From: Sacculina carcini
Lineage: Eukaryota; Arthropoda; Thecostraca; Sacculinidae
Direction of reading: 5' to 3'
DNA: 64,000 nt
Assembly: GCA_916048095.2 (NCBI GenBank)
Contig: OU696590.1
Location: 1,705,001-1,769,000 of the forward strand
Positions within the stretch are counted from its first letter, which is position 1. The number at the start of each line of letters is the position of its first letter. Shown one piece after another: positions 1 to 10,705 of this stretch. The position numbers and the translations under genes are program-made. Under the pieces are notes generated by a model. That model was not told the DNA's origin. It made no database searches and saw nothing but the letters and a program-made list of their open reading frames with translations.

Positions 1-132
1 TACACACAGTCGATGAAAACGGATATGAGTGATCATATAATGGCCATCGTAAATAATTGAGTGCAGCAAAGCCACGATGCCACGTGCCAACCCGAGATCT
101 AGCGAACGATACAAATGCACAAGTATCAAATA

Positions 133-330
133 CAGTGGCAGCGCCAGGATTTTCCCGGTGGGGGGCTAAGGAGAAAGATGCGTGGGTTTGGCGAAACAAA
201 TACACTGGAAAGGCTCATGGTGGGGATTTGTTCGGAGGGAGGGTTCAGGGGGGCGCGACACATTTTTATAAGGGGGTTTCAGACCCTCCAAGCCCCCCCC
301 TCCCCTTACACCCCCCTGGCGCCACCACTG
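133..330 (+). mobile_element. hAT-like MITE, copy 1
   Basis: Short non-coding element with inverted ends: it begins CAGTGGCAGCGCCAGG and ends CCTGGCGCCACCACTG. The interior is G-rich at the left and C-rich at the right. A second copy with the same ends lies at 3766-3931 and an inverted, truncated one at 8331-8475. CAG...CTG ends of this kind are typical of hAT-derived MITEs. The flanking 8-mers match only partly, so the target duplication is eroded. Confidence 0.6.
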
Positions 331-411
331 ATAAGAGATATTATCGAGAGTGTATATGCCGTGTACCGAAAGACCGAGTAGATATTCAACAGAGATCGGT
401 CGATGGAAAGC

Positions 412-459
412 ATACACACACACACATATACACGCACACACATACACACACACACACAC
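412..459. repeat. (CA)n/(TACA)n microsatellite
   Basis: Interrupted CA dinucleotide tract with TA and CG interruptions. Confidence 0.9.
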
Positions 460-1796
460 TATGATGTTGAGTGTGTGACCTTGTGCATTCCAAATCTGGT
501 TAGCAGCAGAGATATTGTGAAAACTCATAATGTAACGTTCACAGCGGACAGCTGTATTGCACAAAGTCCCTTATAAAGGGAATAGTGCTGTTACGCCCCG
601 GGTACGTTTAGTCTAGCTCCAGTACCGGCTTGTTTTCGCTTTCTCTGTTAGGCTAGGCGAGTTCGGGATGGGTTAGGTTAGTTAGGTTAGATAAGTTAGG
701 AAAGGTTCGTTTTCACTCACACCTCACTACCTAATCAACTAGACTCACCATATTCCCAATCTCTCAGAAGAGGACACGTGTGTGCGCGCGCGAAAACGAA
801 ACTTTTTTATTGAAAAAAATGCATGTTTATTGAAAAATTGATATTGTTTGTGTCGAATGTTTCAATTGACTTTTTTAGCCACGGTTTAGTGTGTGAATCT
901 GTTCCTTGTTCATTCTCGTTCTATGTGCCTAGCAGTCGGACCATATTTGGTCATAGAGCTGACCTGTGCGTGTGGCACGACTAAGGGTGACGCCCCGCCC
1001 ACTTGACCTGTCACTTGTGCAGCGAGTGAGTGAGGTCATTCTCGGTCCAGGCGTCGGGCGTGTTGGTGCTCTGTCCTATTGTGTATATACCAGTGTTGAG
1101 TTGGTAGTTGTATACGTGTGTGTCTGTGAGACTTATATACAGACTCATATAGTTTTGTTGGCACTGGTGTTCATTGGAGAACACTAGCCGCGGATCAAAA
1201 CCATTATACTTCCCTGCTATAGTTTGTCCTTGCTAGCTCTTGTTTTGCTTTTTTTCTTTTTTAATTCAATCATCCAACGACTGCAACAAGAGTCAGTCCA
1301 AGTGGATTATCGCTCCTTGATTTTCCTTCTGTCTGAGCTCCCGTTTTAATGTTATTGTCACTTTAGTATCTCTTTATCACATGTTTATCGCGCCTTTGCT
1401 GATTAGTGCGCTATACACGTCAAACACACGGTGTGTTTGTTTGTTGTGTTTGTATACATTGGCGGGAGGAGCATGTGAGATTTAACTACTCAAGCTAAAT
1501 TAACCTCAGACATTTGAAGGCGTTTACAAAAAGAACCCCGTCAGGCTGTACAACCCCAAAAAGAGCAAATGCCCGGGGGAAAAGGGCCTATGATCACCAT
1601 AAAAGAACCAACTCTATACGAGCCAATTCTTCATTTTCCACAACAGCGATGATAAATACAATAAATTCAGTCAACAGTTCGGCTTCTGTCCTAAGTCTTG
1701 GCAGTATTCCAACAAGTGTTACACAATGACCCTTGGACACTCGTAACAACTGGAAGTAGTGTGCATCTATGTAAGTGTACGTGAGAGTTAATGTGT
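460..1796. other. Anonymous intergenic DNA
   Basis: No gene or element recognised. There is an imperfect TTAGG-rich patch near 667-705, and short TG-rich stretches near 1105-1140 and 1425-1455. The small open frames have no recognisable domain and low-complexity composition. Confidence 0.5.
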
Positions 1797-2174
1797 GTAC
1801 TCACATATTAATGTGAGTTAATGTGTGTACTCCTATTTGTACTCACATATTTGTTTACCACAGGAGATGAGCTGTGCTCGTACTGTCCTGTCTCCAACCC
1901 ACCCTCTAAACTATCTTCCCTGAAATTCCCAGTATTTCACACTATCCAGTCTTTCTTTAAATGTTCCTACGCTTTAAGCTCCTACAACATCCTCCCCTAA
2001 CTGATTCGACACATCAACACACCTATATGAGAAACTATACTTCTTAACATCTCTCAAACATGTGCTCCTTTTCAGTTTTTTTCCATGACGCCTCTTGCCT
2101 GAATTATCCCAAACTATACAATTATCCCTATCTGACTTTTGCATACTCATTGTGTGTCTAAGAATATTTATCAA
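1797..2174 (-). pseudogene. LINE 3'-end fragment (reverse transcriptase C-terminal tail)
   Basis: Read on the minus strand, the segment encodes a short piece with the KKYSF..RCVDV.NQL pattern found at the extreme C-terminus of a LINE ORF2. It is closely related to the segment at 20821-21087, which shares the lead-in 'tttgtactcacatatttg', and less closely to the LINE tail at 21124-21351. Reverse transcriptase and endonuclease are absent, so this is a 5'-truncated relic. Confidence 0.6.
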
Positions 2175-2175
2175 A

Positions 2176-2235
2176 TGTGTGTGTGTGTGTGTGTGTATGT
2201 GTGTGTGTGTATGTGTATGTGTGTATGTGGGTTTG
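2176..2235. repeat. (TG)n microsatellite
   Basis: TG tract with TA interruptions; abuts the GGGGTAAT MITE. Confidence 0.9.
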
Positions 2236-2252
2236 TGTATATGCGTTATTGC

Positions 2253-2583
2253 CAGTCTAGGGGTAAATTACCCCTGGCGTAATTTTTATAATTAGTTATT
2301 CATTACTAATATACGTAGATATTATAATAATACATACATAATTATTATAATAGATATGCATAAATACATAATATATATTACAAATATACATAATTACCCC
2401 CTTGGGTAATTTACCCCTGTGGGTAATTTAGCAATGTTTCGGGGGGTAATGGAGGAGAATTATCTGTAGTGTTTTAGTTCAGCCATCTTTGTATCAACGT
2501 TGACAGCATTTTGTTAAATGGGTAATGTGCTTGATGTGACATGCTAAATTGGGTGACAAACAGAAAAAGGTTGGGAACCACTG
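2253..2583 (-). mobile_element. hAT-like MITE of the GGGGTAATTACCCC family, inverted copy
   Basis: The right end reads GGTTGGGAACCACTG, the complement of a hAT-type CAGTGGTTCCCAACC terminus. The inside carries repeated GGGTAATTTACCCC-type palindromes around an AT-rich core. The block at 2400-2460 matches the reverse complement of 4680-4730, so this is an inverted relative of the element at 4541-4867. The left end is eroded and no target duplication is visible. Confidence 0.55.
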
Positions 2584-2650
2584 ATTCAATGAGACAACAA
2601 CGCTTGTAGAGAGAAAGGACCTGGAAGAGATGAGTTGATGTGCAGAGAGA

Positions 2651-2733
2651 TGAGAAGATAGAGAGAGAGTGAGAGAGTGAGAAAGTGAGAGAGTGAGAAA
2701 GTGAGAGAGTGAGAGAGTGAGAGAGTGAGAGAG
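2651..2733. repeat. GTGAGAGA 8-bp minisatellite
   Basis: About ten head-to-tail copies of GTGAGAGA with occasional A substitutions (GAGAAAGT). Confidence 0.9.
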
Positions 2734-2937
2734 GTGGTGAGATACAGCTGAGCAATTGATACGCAACCACGTCGAAGAGGTCATTGAACCCGTATAACAG
2801 ATGCGAGGATAATGACAAAGGTTCATAGAACATTCGAAAGAAGATAGGTAAGTCACAAGATTGACATGATTCTGGTTGGCGGGCAGAAAAGCTGTTGTTT
2901 GATTGGAGTCACGGAGAATGCATTGGTTGGTTTAGGA

Positions 2938-3163
2938 CAATGATTTCCAACCTTATTTTGTGAGCGAGTACAACTTCGAGGTTCCACAGAGAGGACGGTT
3001 CCATAGAACATTGAAATCAACTGAAAAAACAACTCAATGCAGCCAGCCTGACTGAAGCCTGATGAAGGCTGAACACGTCTGATCGCACTCCAGTGTTAAA
3101 GGGAAAATCAGAAACTTTTAATGACCCCGAAATCGTTCGCGTGCTGCAGGTTGGGAACCACTG
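2938..3163. mobile_element. hAT-like MITE with perfect 8-bp target duplication
   Basis: The element starts CAATGATTTCCAACCT and ends AGGTTGGGAACCACTG, so the ends are inverted repeats matching at 13 of 16 positions. GTTTAGGA lies immediately outside both ends (2930-2937 and 3164-3171). An 8-bp target duplication with CAG...CTG-type ends is diagnostic of hAT transposition. At 226 bp it has no coding capacity and needs a transposase from elsewhere. Confidence 0.85.
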
Positions 3164-3659
3164 GTTTAGGATCGTCGTTCGGAACGAGGGTGTGGTGAGA
3201 ATGCAGCCGCGTAAGAAGCACAGTTGAAAGACAAATGGACAGGATGGATGCCTCAGCAAGATCTCACCTGTCTGCCGGCAGCTGTCCGTCGTTACGGCGC
3301 GGCAAAAAAGTCCAACTGAAACACAGCCAAACACATACCGCACACACGGCTTAGCCAAGTGAAATAAATTGATTCGCTCGCTGTGTGAACGCTTGTGCAG
3401 CCTCGCGTTTATATTTACGAATGCAACCTCGACAGATCCCAGCCTTTTTGTGATCGAGTACAACTGGGAGGTCAGTCGTACAGTCGCCGCGTACCACCTG
3501 GTTCCAGTGAAACTCAGTTCCATCAGATATCACTATATTTGCAAATACTTGCTCGAGTAGAACACTGAATTTGAATTCAACGGTCAGCCGCTGAGGCCAA
3601 GTGGGTGGCGTGTGGTATCAGTTGCAAGATTATCTTGTACTAGACACTACACACTTTCG

Positions 3660-3728
3660 TGAAGCAATTAATAACAAAATGGCTCATTAGCACGAAAGTG
3701 CTTGCGTAGCACAGGTTGGGAACCACTG
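3660..3728. mobile_element. Terminal fragment of a hAT-like MITE
   Basis: Ends with the same GGTTGGGAACCACTG terminus as the elements ending at 2583 and 3163, preceded by a related CTTGCGTAGCACAG sequence. The opposite end was not found, so only a half-element is supported. Confidence 0.45.
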
Positions 3729-3765
3729 TTTTAGCCTCATACATCGACATGTAGTCAGTCAGCGG

Positions 3766-3931
3766 CAGTGGCGGCGCCAGGATTTTCCCGACGGAGCTAA
3801 GGAAAAAGATGCGGGGCTTAGTGAAACATGAGGATCTACACTCGAAATGTCCATGGTCGGGATTCTTTTTTTGGAGGGGGCTCAGGTGAGACCTTGACCC
3901 CAACCCCCCTCCCCCCTTGGCGCCGCCTTTG
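3766..3931 (+). mobile_element. hAT-like MITE, copy 2
   Basis: Begins CAGTGGCGGCGCCAGG and ends GGCGCCGCCTTTG, an inverted-repeat pair matching copy 1. The flanking 8-mers GTCAGCGG and GCCAGCGA agree at six of eight positions, consistent with an old hAT target duplication. The interior (GGGATT...GGAGGGGGCTCAGG) aligns with copy 1 and with the reverse complement of the copy at 8331-8475. Confidence 0.65.
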
Positions 3932-4098
3932 GCCAGCGATATTCGCCAATGAGCAGCGAATGAACGACCACCAATAAACCATGGCGCCCAAAGGTTCAGC
4001 CAGCCGCAGCGAGCAGCCAACCTTCGTGTCGCTTCACAATAATTACCTCAGACCAGATGAGGCGCAACGGTATCACAAACGAATACGGAGCCGGTCCT

Positions 4099-4141
4099 CT
4101 CTGTGTGTGTGTGCGTGTGTGTTTGTGTGTGTTTGTGTGGG
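4099..4141. repeat. (TG)n microsatellite
   Basis: Interrupted TG tract, 60 bp left of the long CA tract. Confidence 0.85.
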
Positions 4142-4200
4142 CGAGCGTGTCAGCATGTCATCCCATCAGCTAATTCAGCTCCACTTCATCGCCCGAACGT

Positions 4201-4309
<109 letters not shown>

Positions 4310-4540
4310 GCAGACATCATCGGTCCAAGGTTGAGTCCCGACAGACATCACCGCAGACAGCGACGTAGTTAGAGAGCGAGATTCCCAGAAGATACCGCCA
4401 AATTGAGACAGGATAATTACTGTCCAAAATCGTGGCACTCATTATGAAATGTTTGCAGTATTTATCACAGAATGTGACAAATACGTCAAATACAGCTGTG
4501 ATGATGCTTAAAAAGCACAGCTTCAATTGATGGTGTAATG

Positions 4541-4867
4541 CAGTGGTATCCAAACCTTTCCAGCTATTTATCCAATCCAAATATCACATACCACATACCA
4601 AATACCACCAGATACCAGGCAATGCTTTCTTGATTTTAGAAATCTGAACATAATTTTTGATAATTATTCTGTTACCCCTCCATTACCCCTGAACTATTGC
4701 TAAATCCCTCCCAGGGGTAATTATCGCCAGGCCTAAACTACAATTTAATAACAATTTATTCAGGTATCAATTTTCCATTTATCAGCCCAATCTGGGGTGA
4801 ATTACTCCTGGGGTAAGTTCTCAAAATGACCCCTGAGGATAATTTGCCCCTGAGTTGGAAACCCCTG
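4541..4867 (+). mobile_element. hAT-like MITE of the GGGGTAATTACCCC family
   Basis: Left end CAGTGGTATCCAAACC; right end TTGGAAACCCCTG, its imperfect inverted repeat. The flanking 8-mers GTGTAATG and GTGTGCTC share five positions. The interior repeats AGGGGTAATT / CATTACCCCT motifs. It matches the inverted element at 2253-2583. Confidence 0.6.
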
Positions 4868-7440
4868 GTGTGCTCGTCGCTCGTCGAAGCGTCGACAAAG
4901 CCGGAGAGAAGACCGAGAAGCCTATGAGAAAGGGAAGCAGAACAGAGCAGAACCAAACAACGAAAGACAGGAAACATGAAACAGCATGGCTTATTTCACA
5001 CGTCATTTCGGCCGAAAAAACCGCTTAAAACAACTTGATATCGTCTGTCTTGTCAATCCTAATTGCGTCTGTGCTCGTAACTCAAACAATGGAAGCAAAG
5101 AGTATAGAACGAAAGTCAAAGTGCACTCTCAATACAGCGGACATCATAATTTTCTCAACGAACAGGATAATGCAAGTTCCAGTCACTCTGTATATTTCAC
5201 AGAACCAGTAAAATGAACTAATAACACTTCACTATATCCTAGCCATTCTGAATTCTTTCACGATCTCATTGTTCAATGCGTTCTGCTTCTAATCGATCAA
5301 CAATAACCACATTCAACGTATATACCAATTTATGAGCGTGTGGGTGTACGAACAATGGTGTAGATTTGTGTCGAGGCTCGGGGGGATGACAGCCATCATG
5401 TATTAGTGTTCAAAGTTGACTCAGTTGGTCAATTGCATGTGTACCTCAACCATTATATGCCTAGTCAATTACAACACACACATAGCTCAATGAAAAGTAC
5501 ATTGTATATAACTGCATACACACATACATTTGTCGTGTATTCTTATTTTTTGCTATGCTGATGCGATGACAATATACCAAGCCCAGCAGTATTATCGGGG
5601 TATAATTGCATATTTATCACCCCAGCCAATTTGTTGGGGGGTATATACGATATACTCCTCGTATACTCGGATACCCATACCACACGGGATCTACGCCCAT
5701 GTGTACGGATGTATATTCATGTACGTACTGTGTGTGTTGTGTGTTTGTGAGAGCCAGTGAAATACACGAACACATGTCATTGCAGACAGCGCAACAATGC
5801 AGAATGCCTGCATGGATCTTGCAAGCAGATCTGCAAGCCGATTAACGTGCACATGAAGCGTGCAACAAGTAACAGGAGAAAAAGTACACATGTACTAAGT
5901 CCAACTACAGGAAGTCTTCGGCAAGTTCGACCGGTGTGACGTCAAGCACAACGCCACCAAGACATTTTCAAACAGTGTATTATTTGCGATATCTATATTG
6001 TGGCATAGTATACACTATCGCACGCTTTTGGTCCACAATGTGAATATTAGCGAATCCTAATCGCTTTGTGAATATTTGATACACGTTCAATCTACATGTG
6101 GATCTCCCTGTTCGAGAATATTCCATTTATCATCCAATTATTTCCACGCATAATTGATCCTCTGTTAGTATTCGCTATATTGTATTATGTTCTGGTCTTT
6201 GAGACAAGTGCTAACTATACGCGTTCTTATACACAAACACACAGCCACACAAGATATTTTGTATACAACATATAAGATACCAGGATATAAAACAACCCCG
6301 GTTATAAGAGAGTATTTCTTCGGACCCGTCTTCAATACTTTACGCGTCATTTTCCCCGGATATAAAATACCTTTTCTCAACTCCCGACAACCCTCATTTA
6401 TCCAGGGTACACTGGACTTGCCTATATCTCTCTCTATGTTCGACTTAGCGCACTGGCAAATTTAATATCGTTCGTCCTTCCATCACCAGCACACTCACAC
6501 TCTACAGAATAACAAGCCCGCGTGTGTGTATGTCTGGAAAACTTCAATCTTTTATTTACATCGAGCCGTTGTCGAACATGAAACCACGCGATGAATGGGC
6601 GCGCTAGCTGTAACAAAACGATGATCAAATTTGCACAGATCAAGAACTCTATTTTAAATATTTATATTCACTGATTGATTTCATTAATGAATAGGAATAT
6701 TAATTTATATTTAGACGTACAAAATGTGATATTTAAAATTGAAAATCATTGCATAAAATCGAATTTAAGAAAATGTAGCACAAAATATATACTTCATATT
6801 TCGCGAACGGAAGCTGAGCACAATGAAAATATACCAAATAAATACACAGTAAATAAACAATAATAACACAGTAAATACATAACAATAAATACTCATTTAA
6901 CCACTAATTAACACACTGGCAACATCCCAAAATATGATCAAAAATACAAAAACGGAGGACAACTAGCAAAACAATAAACAAAACAAAACATAAAGCAGGT
7001 ACTGATCAAATATCGTCTTCTGTGCACCTTACAGAAAAGTGTTAAATTTATATTGTCTCTTTTTGTCGTAATCTTTTATTTTATTTTCTTAATATATTTC
7101 ATAACTGACACTTTCAACTCATTTACATTTTCTGCCTTCAGAAAGTGGCGTTTCAGAAACAACAACACATTCAGTGTTTCATTTGCCAAGTCGCAAATCA
7201 TTCCTCAAAAATATATTCACAATACAAAATATTAAACTAAACATTTGAATTTCATGAAGTCCACTAACAAAAGCTCTATTTTGGTTGCAATTTCGCTAGT
7301 TGATCATATTTGGCATGAATCAATCAATTGGCAACACTCACTTGTAAAGCAGACTCGAAGCAGCCATCCCATGTCGGGGCCACAAGTGTTGATTAGCTTT
7401 CAGTGGCAAAATCCTAATTGCATGCACCAATGTTGGCAAC
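4868..7440. other. Anonymous AT-rich intergenic DNA
   Basis: No recognisable gene, RNA or element. Small open frames exist (for example 4986-5216 and 6187-6465) but have no domain, no conserved motif and no convincing splice context. Confidence 0.5.
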
Positions 7441-7570
7441 CTACCCTCACACACTCACTCACTCACACATACACAACACTTGAGACCACGTGCACCTAAC
7501 TACTGTCGGCGAATTGAACACACACCCGCCGCACACACACCCACATACACACACGGACATACACTCACAC
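7441..7570. repeat. CA-rich microsatellite cluster
   Basis: Two interrupted CACA/CACT tracts (about 7441-7478 and 7520-7570) separated by about 40 bp. Confidence 0.8.
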
Positions 7571-7736
7571 AGAAAGAGAGGACAGCGTTGGAGAGTGGCA
7601 GGATTGGTGTGGTCTACTGTTCTGATAGCAGCGCAGCGACTAGAAGCTTTCAATTTCGCCCGCCAGATGTCGCTACAATAGGCAATACTTCAGATCGACA
7701 GCTGCGCGAGCTAATTTGGCAAATGTCACGTGATGA

Positions 7737-7902
7737 TTGTGTGTGTGTATGTATGTGTGTGTATGTGTATGTGTGTGTGTGTGTGCGCGTGTGTGTGTGT
7801 CTGTGTGTGTGTTTGTGTGTGACAAATTTATCTGGCCAATTAATATATTCGGATAGTTGACGCTTTTCCGCAAACAATGGACATAGTTGTGTGTGTGTGT
7901 GT

Positions 7903-7934
<32 letters not shown>

Positions 7935-7987
7935 TTGTGTGTGTGTCTGTGTGTGTGTGTGTATGTGTGCGTGTGTGCATGTGTGGA
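7737..7987. repeat. Paired (TG)n microsatellites
   Basis: Two long TG tracts (about 7737-7822 and 7887-7987) with TA, GC and TT interruptions, separated by a 65-bp unique spacer. With the CA tracts upstream they form a CA...TG arrangement that could base-pair. Confidence 0.9.
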
Positions 7988-8154
7988 TGTGTACACTTTC
8001 GTATCTTCCAATAGTGAAAAAACACCCGTAAATTTAAAAAGGAAATAAATTTTGCGAAAATAATTTTCTGTGATGTAAATTTAAAATAGAAACCAAGTTG
8101 ATTGATTGAAAATTTATAAAATTACCACGCGTATATCTATATGTTCGTCTAGGG

Positions 8155-8300
8155 TAGGGGTCTCAAACACGCGGCCCGTCAAACATTTTCTTGCAGCATG
8201 CCAATATGATAAAAACCAAGAAAACAAAATAAGACTTTAAGAAACCAAACAAAATATGACGTAGATAAGCTCACATTTATTTCATAATGCGATTTTATCA
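8155..8300 (+). mobile_element. hAT-like terminus fragment (GGGGTCTCAAACACGCGG)
   Basis: The GGGGTCTCAAACACGCGGCCC block and the following sequence resemble 11891-12010 and 45161-45240, and the inverted copies near 52020, 58720 and 62410. Ends of the type CAGGGGTCTCAAAC are typical of old hAT elements. Only one end is visible. Confidence 0.45.
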
Positions 8301-8330
8301 AATATTATTTAAATCACAATTTTATCAGAA

Positions 8331-8475
8331 GTGGCGGCACCAACGGGGGGGTTGGAGGGACTTTAAGAACCAAAAAATTGTGTCAAACCCCCCTGAGCCC
8401 CCAAAAATCATCACCATGAACATTTCGAGTTTAGTTGCTCATGTTTCGTCAATTCCCGCATCTTTTTGCTCAGCT
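8331..8475 (-). mobile_element. hAT-like MITE, inverted truncated copy 3
   Basis: GTGGCGGCACCAACGGGG is followed by a C-rich block. The reverse complement of 8390-8475 matches the interior of the copy at 3766-3931 (GATGCGG...GAAACATGAG...CTCGAAATGT). The far terminus is missing. Confidence 0.5.
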
Positions 8476-8650
8476 GATGGACTTTGCCTTGATGGACTCA
8501 TGTTTATACGCTGACTAGTCAATCAATTTGTTTTTTGGCTTGTGAAAACCACAATTTCATATATTTGAAACGTGCATATTATAGCGCGCATATATCAAAG
8601 TGTTCAAGTGTGTTTGTCCGGTTTTATACAGTTTCGTTTCGACTTTGCCC

Positions 8651-8678
8651 TCTCTCTCTCTCTCTCTATATATATATA
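8651..8678. repeat. (TC)n(TA)n microsatellite at array edge
   Basis: A TC tract followed by a TA tract that ends exactly where the first Helitron-like terminus (CTAG, minus strand) begins. Confidence 0.85.
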
Positions 8679-9860
8679 CTAGCATTAAAACCCGCCCGTT
8701 GTGCGGAGGAATTCATAAAATGGAATTAATATTCATAATAATTCATATTCATAAAAATATTCCAAATTAAAAAAGAAAATGAAAACTCATCAGTGTCTTA
8801 CTCAATAGAAAAGTACAAGTGTGAATATTTTTATTTTTATTTTGACATAATATTTTCCCTCAACCCGCCTCATATATAAACCAACCCATTGTGCGGAATA
8901 ATTCAGAACACAAACACGTAACAAACAATGAAAATCCTAGCATGTAAACCCGCCCATCGTGCGAAACAGTTCATACTATTAAAATTGTATCCAATTCATG
9001 AGAGAAAAGGAATATGAATTATAAAAGAGTTGAGTAAACCCATACAAAAGTCTAAATTTCTATATTTTCATATTTATTTTCACAAAATAGTTTGCCTAAA
9101 CCGCCTCATATTTATACATGCCCGTCGTGCTGAATAATTCAGAACTCAGACACGAAACAATGAAAAATGACTACACTTTTTCATCATAATGTTTCCAAAA
9201 TATTTTAATAACTTAATATCACCGTCTAGCATTGAAACCCGCCAGTTGTGCGGAGCAATTCATAAGATGAAATTCATATTTAATTCATAAACATATTGCA
9301 AAATAAAAAAGAAAACAGATATACTCATTAAAATCTTACTCAATTGAAAAGTCTAAATTCAATTATATTTTTTGACAACATATTTTCCTTCAGCCCGTCT
9401 CATATTTAAACCCGCCCGTCGTGCTGAACAATTTATAAAATAAAATGCATATTCAATCCATAAAATAAAATGCATATTCAATCCATAAAATAAACTGAAT
9501 ACAAATTAAAAAGCAAAACATTTAACATTTTCCCTCGAACAGCCTCATATTTAAACCCGCCCGTCGTGCGGAACAATTAAGCCCCAACACCAATGGTTCT
9601 TTATATATAAACCAACTAATGACAACTAACTAACTAATATTCAAATGGTTCTTTATTATATAATAATGGTTTTTTATTTAATGGTTCTATATGGTACAAT
9701 AATTCAGTAGTTTACTTTGTTCCCAGTAGCATTTTACCCGCCCGTCGTGCGGAACAATTAAGCCCCTGATCTATACCATTGAACCTGCGCAATTATGTCA
9801 CCTCATATTCAAGCATACATACACAGACAGACAGATAATTTCTTCTTTATGTATATATAT
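8679..9860 (-). mobile_element. Helitron-like unit 1 of left array
   Basis: Read on the minus strand, the unit ends CCGCACAACGGGCGGG-TTTTAATG-CTAG followed by T. This is the form of a Helitron 3' end: a GC hairpin about 10 bp upstream of CTAG, inserted before T. Its other end (about 9830-9860) reads, on the minus strand, TATATATACATAAAGAAG then ATTATCTGTCTGTCTG. The body holds several more hairpin motifs (near 8942, 9118, 9239, 9410, 9556 and 9738) in AT-rich DNA. No Rep or helicase coding is present, so it is non-autonomous. The assignment rests on the end structure, since no protein supports it. Confidence 0.65.
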
Positions 9861-10245
9861 GGCATTAATACCCGCCCGTTGTGCGGAGCAATTCATACAA
9901 TCAAGCAAATCATGAACCATTTGAAAAAATTGAACTAAAAACACTTTTTTTAAAACCCACCCGTCGTGCGGAACAATTCCTACAATAAAATTCATATCAA
10001 ATCCATAAAATATAATGAATACAAATTGAAAAGCAAAAAATGTAAGCTATAAATATCTTGACCAATAGAAAAGTCTAAATGCCCGCGGGACATTTTTATT
10101 TCATAAAAATGAGCCATTGCTTCGTTTGCGTTTGAAGCCCCTGGTCATTGAACCAGCGAACCATGAACCAGCGCAATTATGTCACCTCATATTCAAGCAT
10201 ACATACACAGACAGACAGATAATTTCTTCTTTATGTATATATATA
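9861..10245 (-). mobile_element. Helitron-like unit 2 of left array
   Basis: Short head-to-tail unit between two GCATTAA...CCCGCCCGTTGTGCGG termini. Its minus-strand 5' part carries the TATACATAAAGAAG start and the ATTATCTGTCTGTCTG stretch. A perfect hairpin CATTTTTAT-ttc-ATAAAAATG sits at 10091-10111, next to the palindrome CCCGCGGG. Confidence 0.6.
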
Positions 10246-10705
10246 GCATTAAAACCGCATTAAAACCCGCCCGTTGTGCGGAACAATTCATAAAAATAGT
10301 GCAAATTAAAAATAAATAAGGCAAACTCATGAAGACCTTAATTAATTAAAAAGTCTAAATTTCATTATTTTTATTTTTATTTTGACAAAATATTTTCACT
10401 CAGCCCGTCTCATATTTAAACCCGCCCGACGTGAGGAATAATTCAGAACTCGAACACCATCCGTTCTGGTTCTTGAAGTCAAATCCATTAGTTTTGTATA
10501 TGAATTCATTCTATACGGTGAAATTGAACGTTTTATTGCTGCCCGCGGGACATGTTTATTTCATAAAAATGAGCCATCGCTTCGTTTGCGTTTCAAGCCC
10601 CTGATCATTGAACCAGCGAACCATGAACCAGCGCAATTATGTCACCTCATATTCAAGCATACATACACAGACAGACAGATAATTTCTTCTTTATGTATAT
10701 ATATA
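10246..10705 (-). mobile_element. Helitron-like unit 3 of left array (0.46 kb)
   Basis: A 460-bp unit bounded by the same termini. Its 3' end has a doubled scar (GCATTAAAACC repeated at 10246-10268). The reverse complement matches the 460-bp unit at 63366-63825, including the doubled scar, so the two are inverted duplicates about 53 kb apart. Confidence 0.65.

Noticed and set aside
667..705. GGTTAGGTTAG-like patch resembling the arthropod telomere repeat
   Set aside because: Only a few imperfect copies over about 40 bp with no array; too short to call telomeric.
4868..7430. Host exons or tRNA genes in the left unique region
   Set aside because: No cloverleaf-like sequence, domain or consistent splice-site pair was found by eye; left as anonymous DNA.
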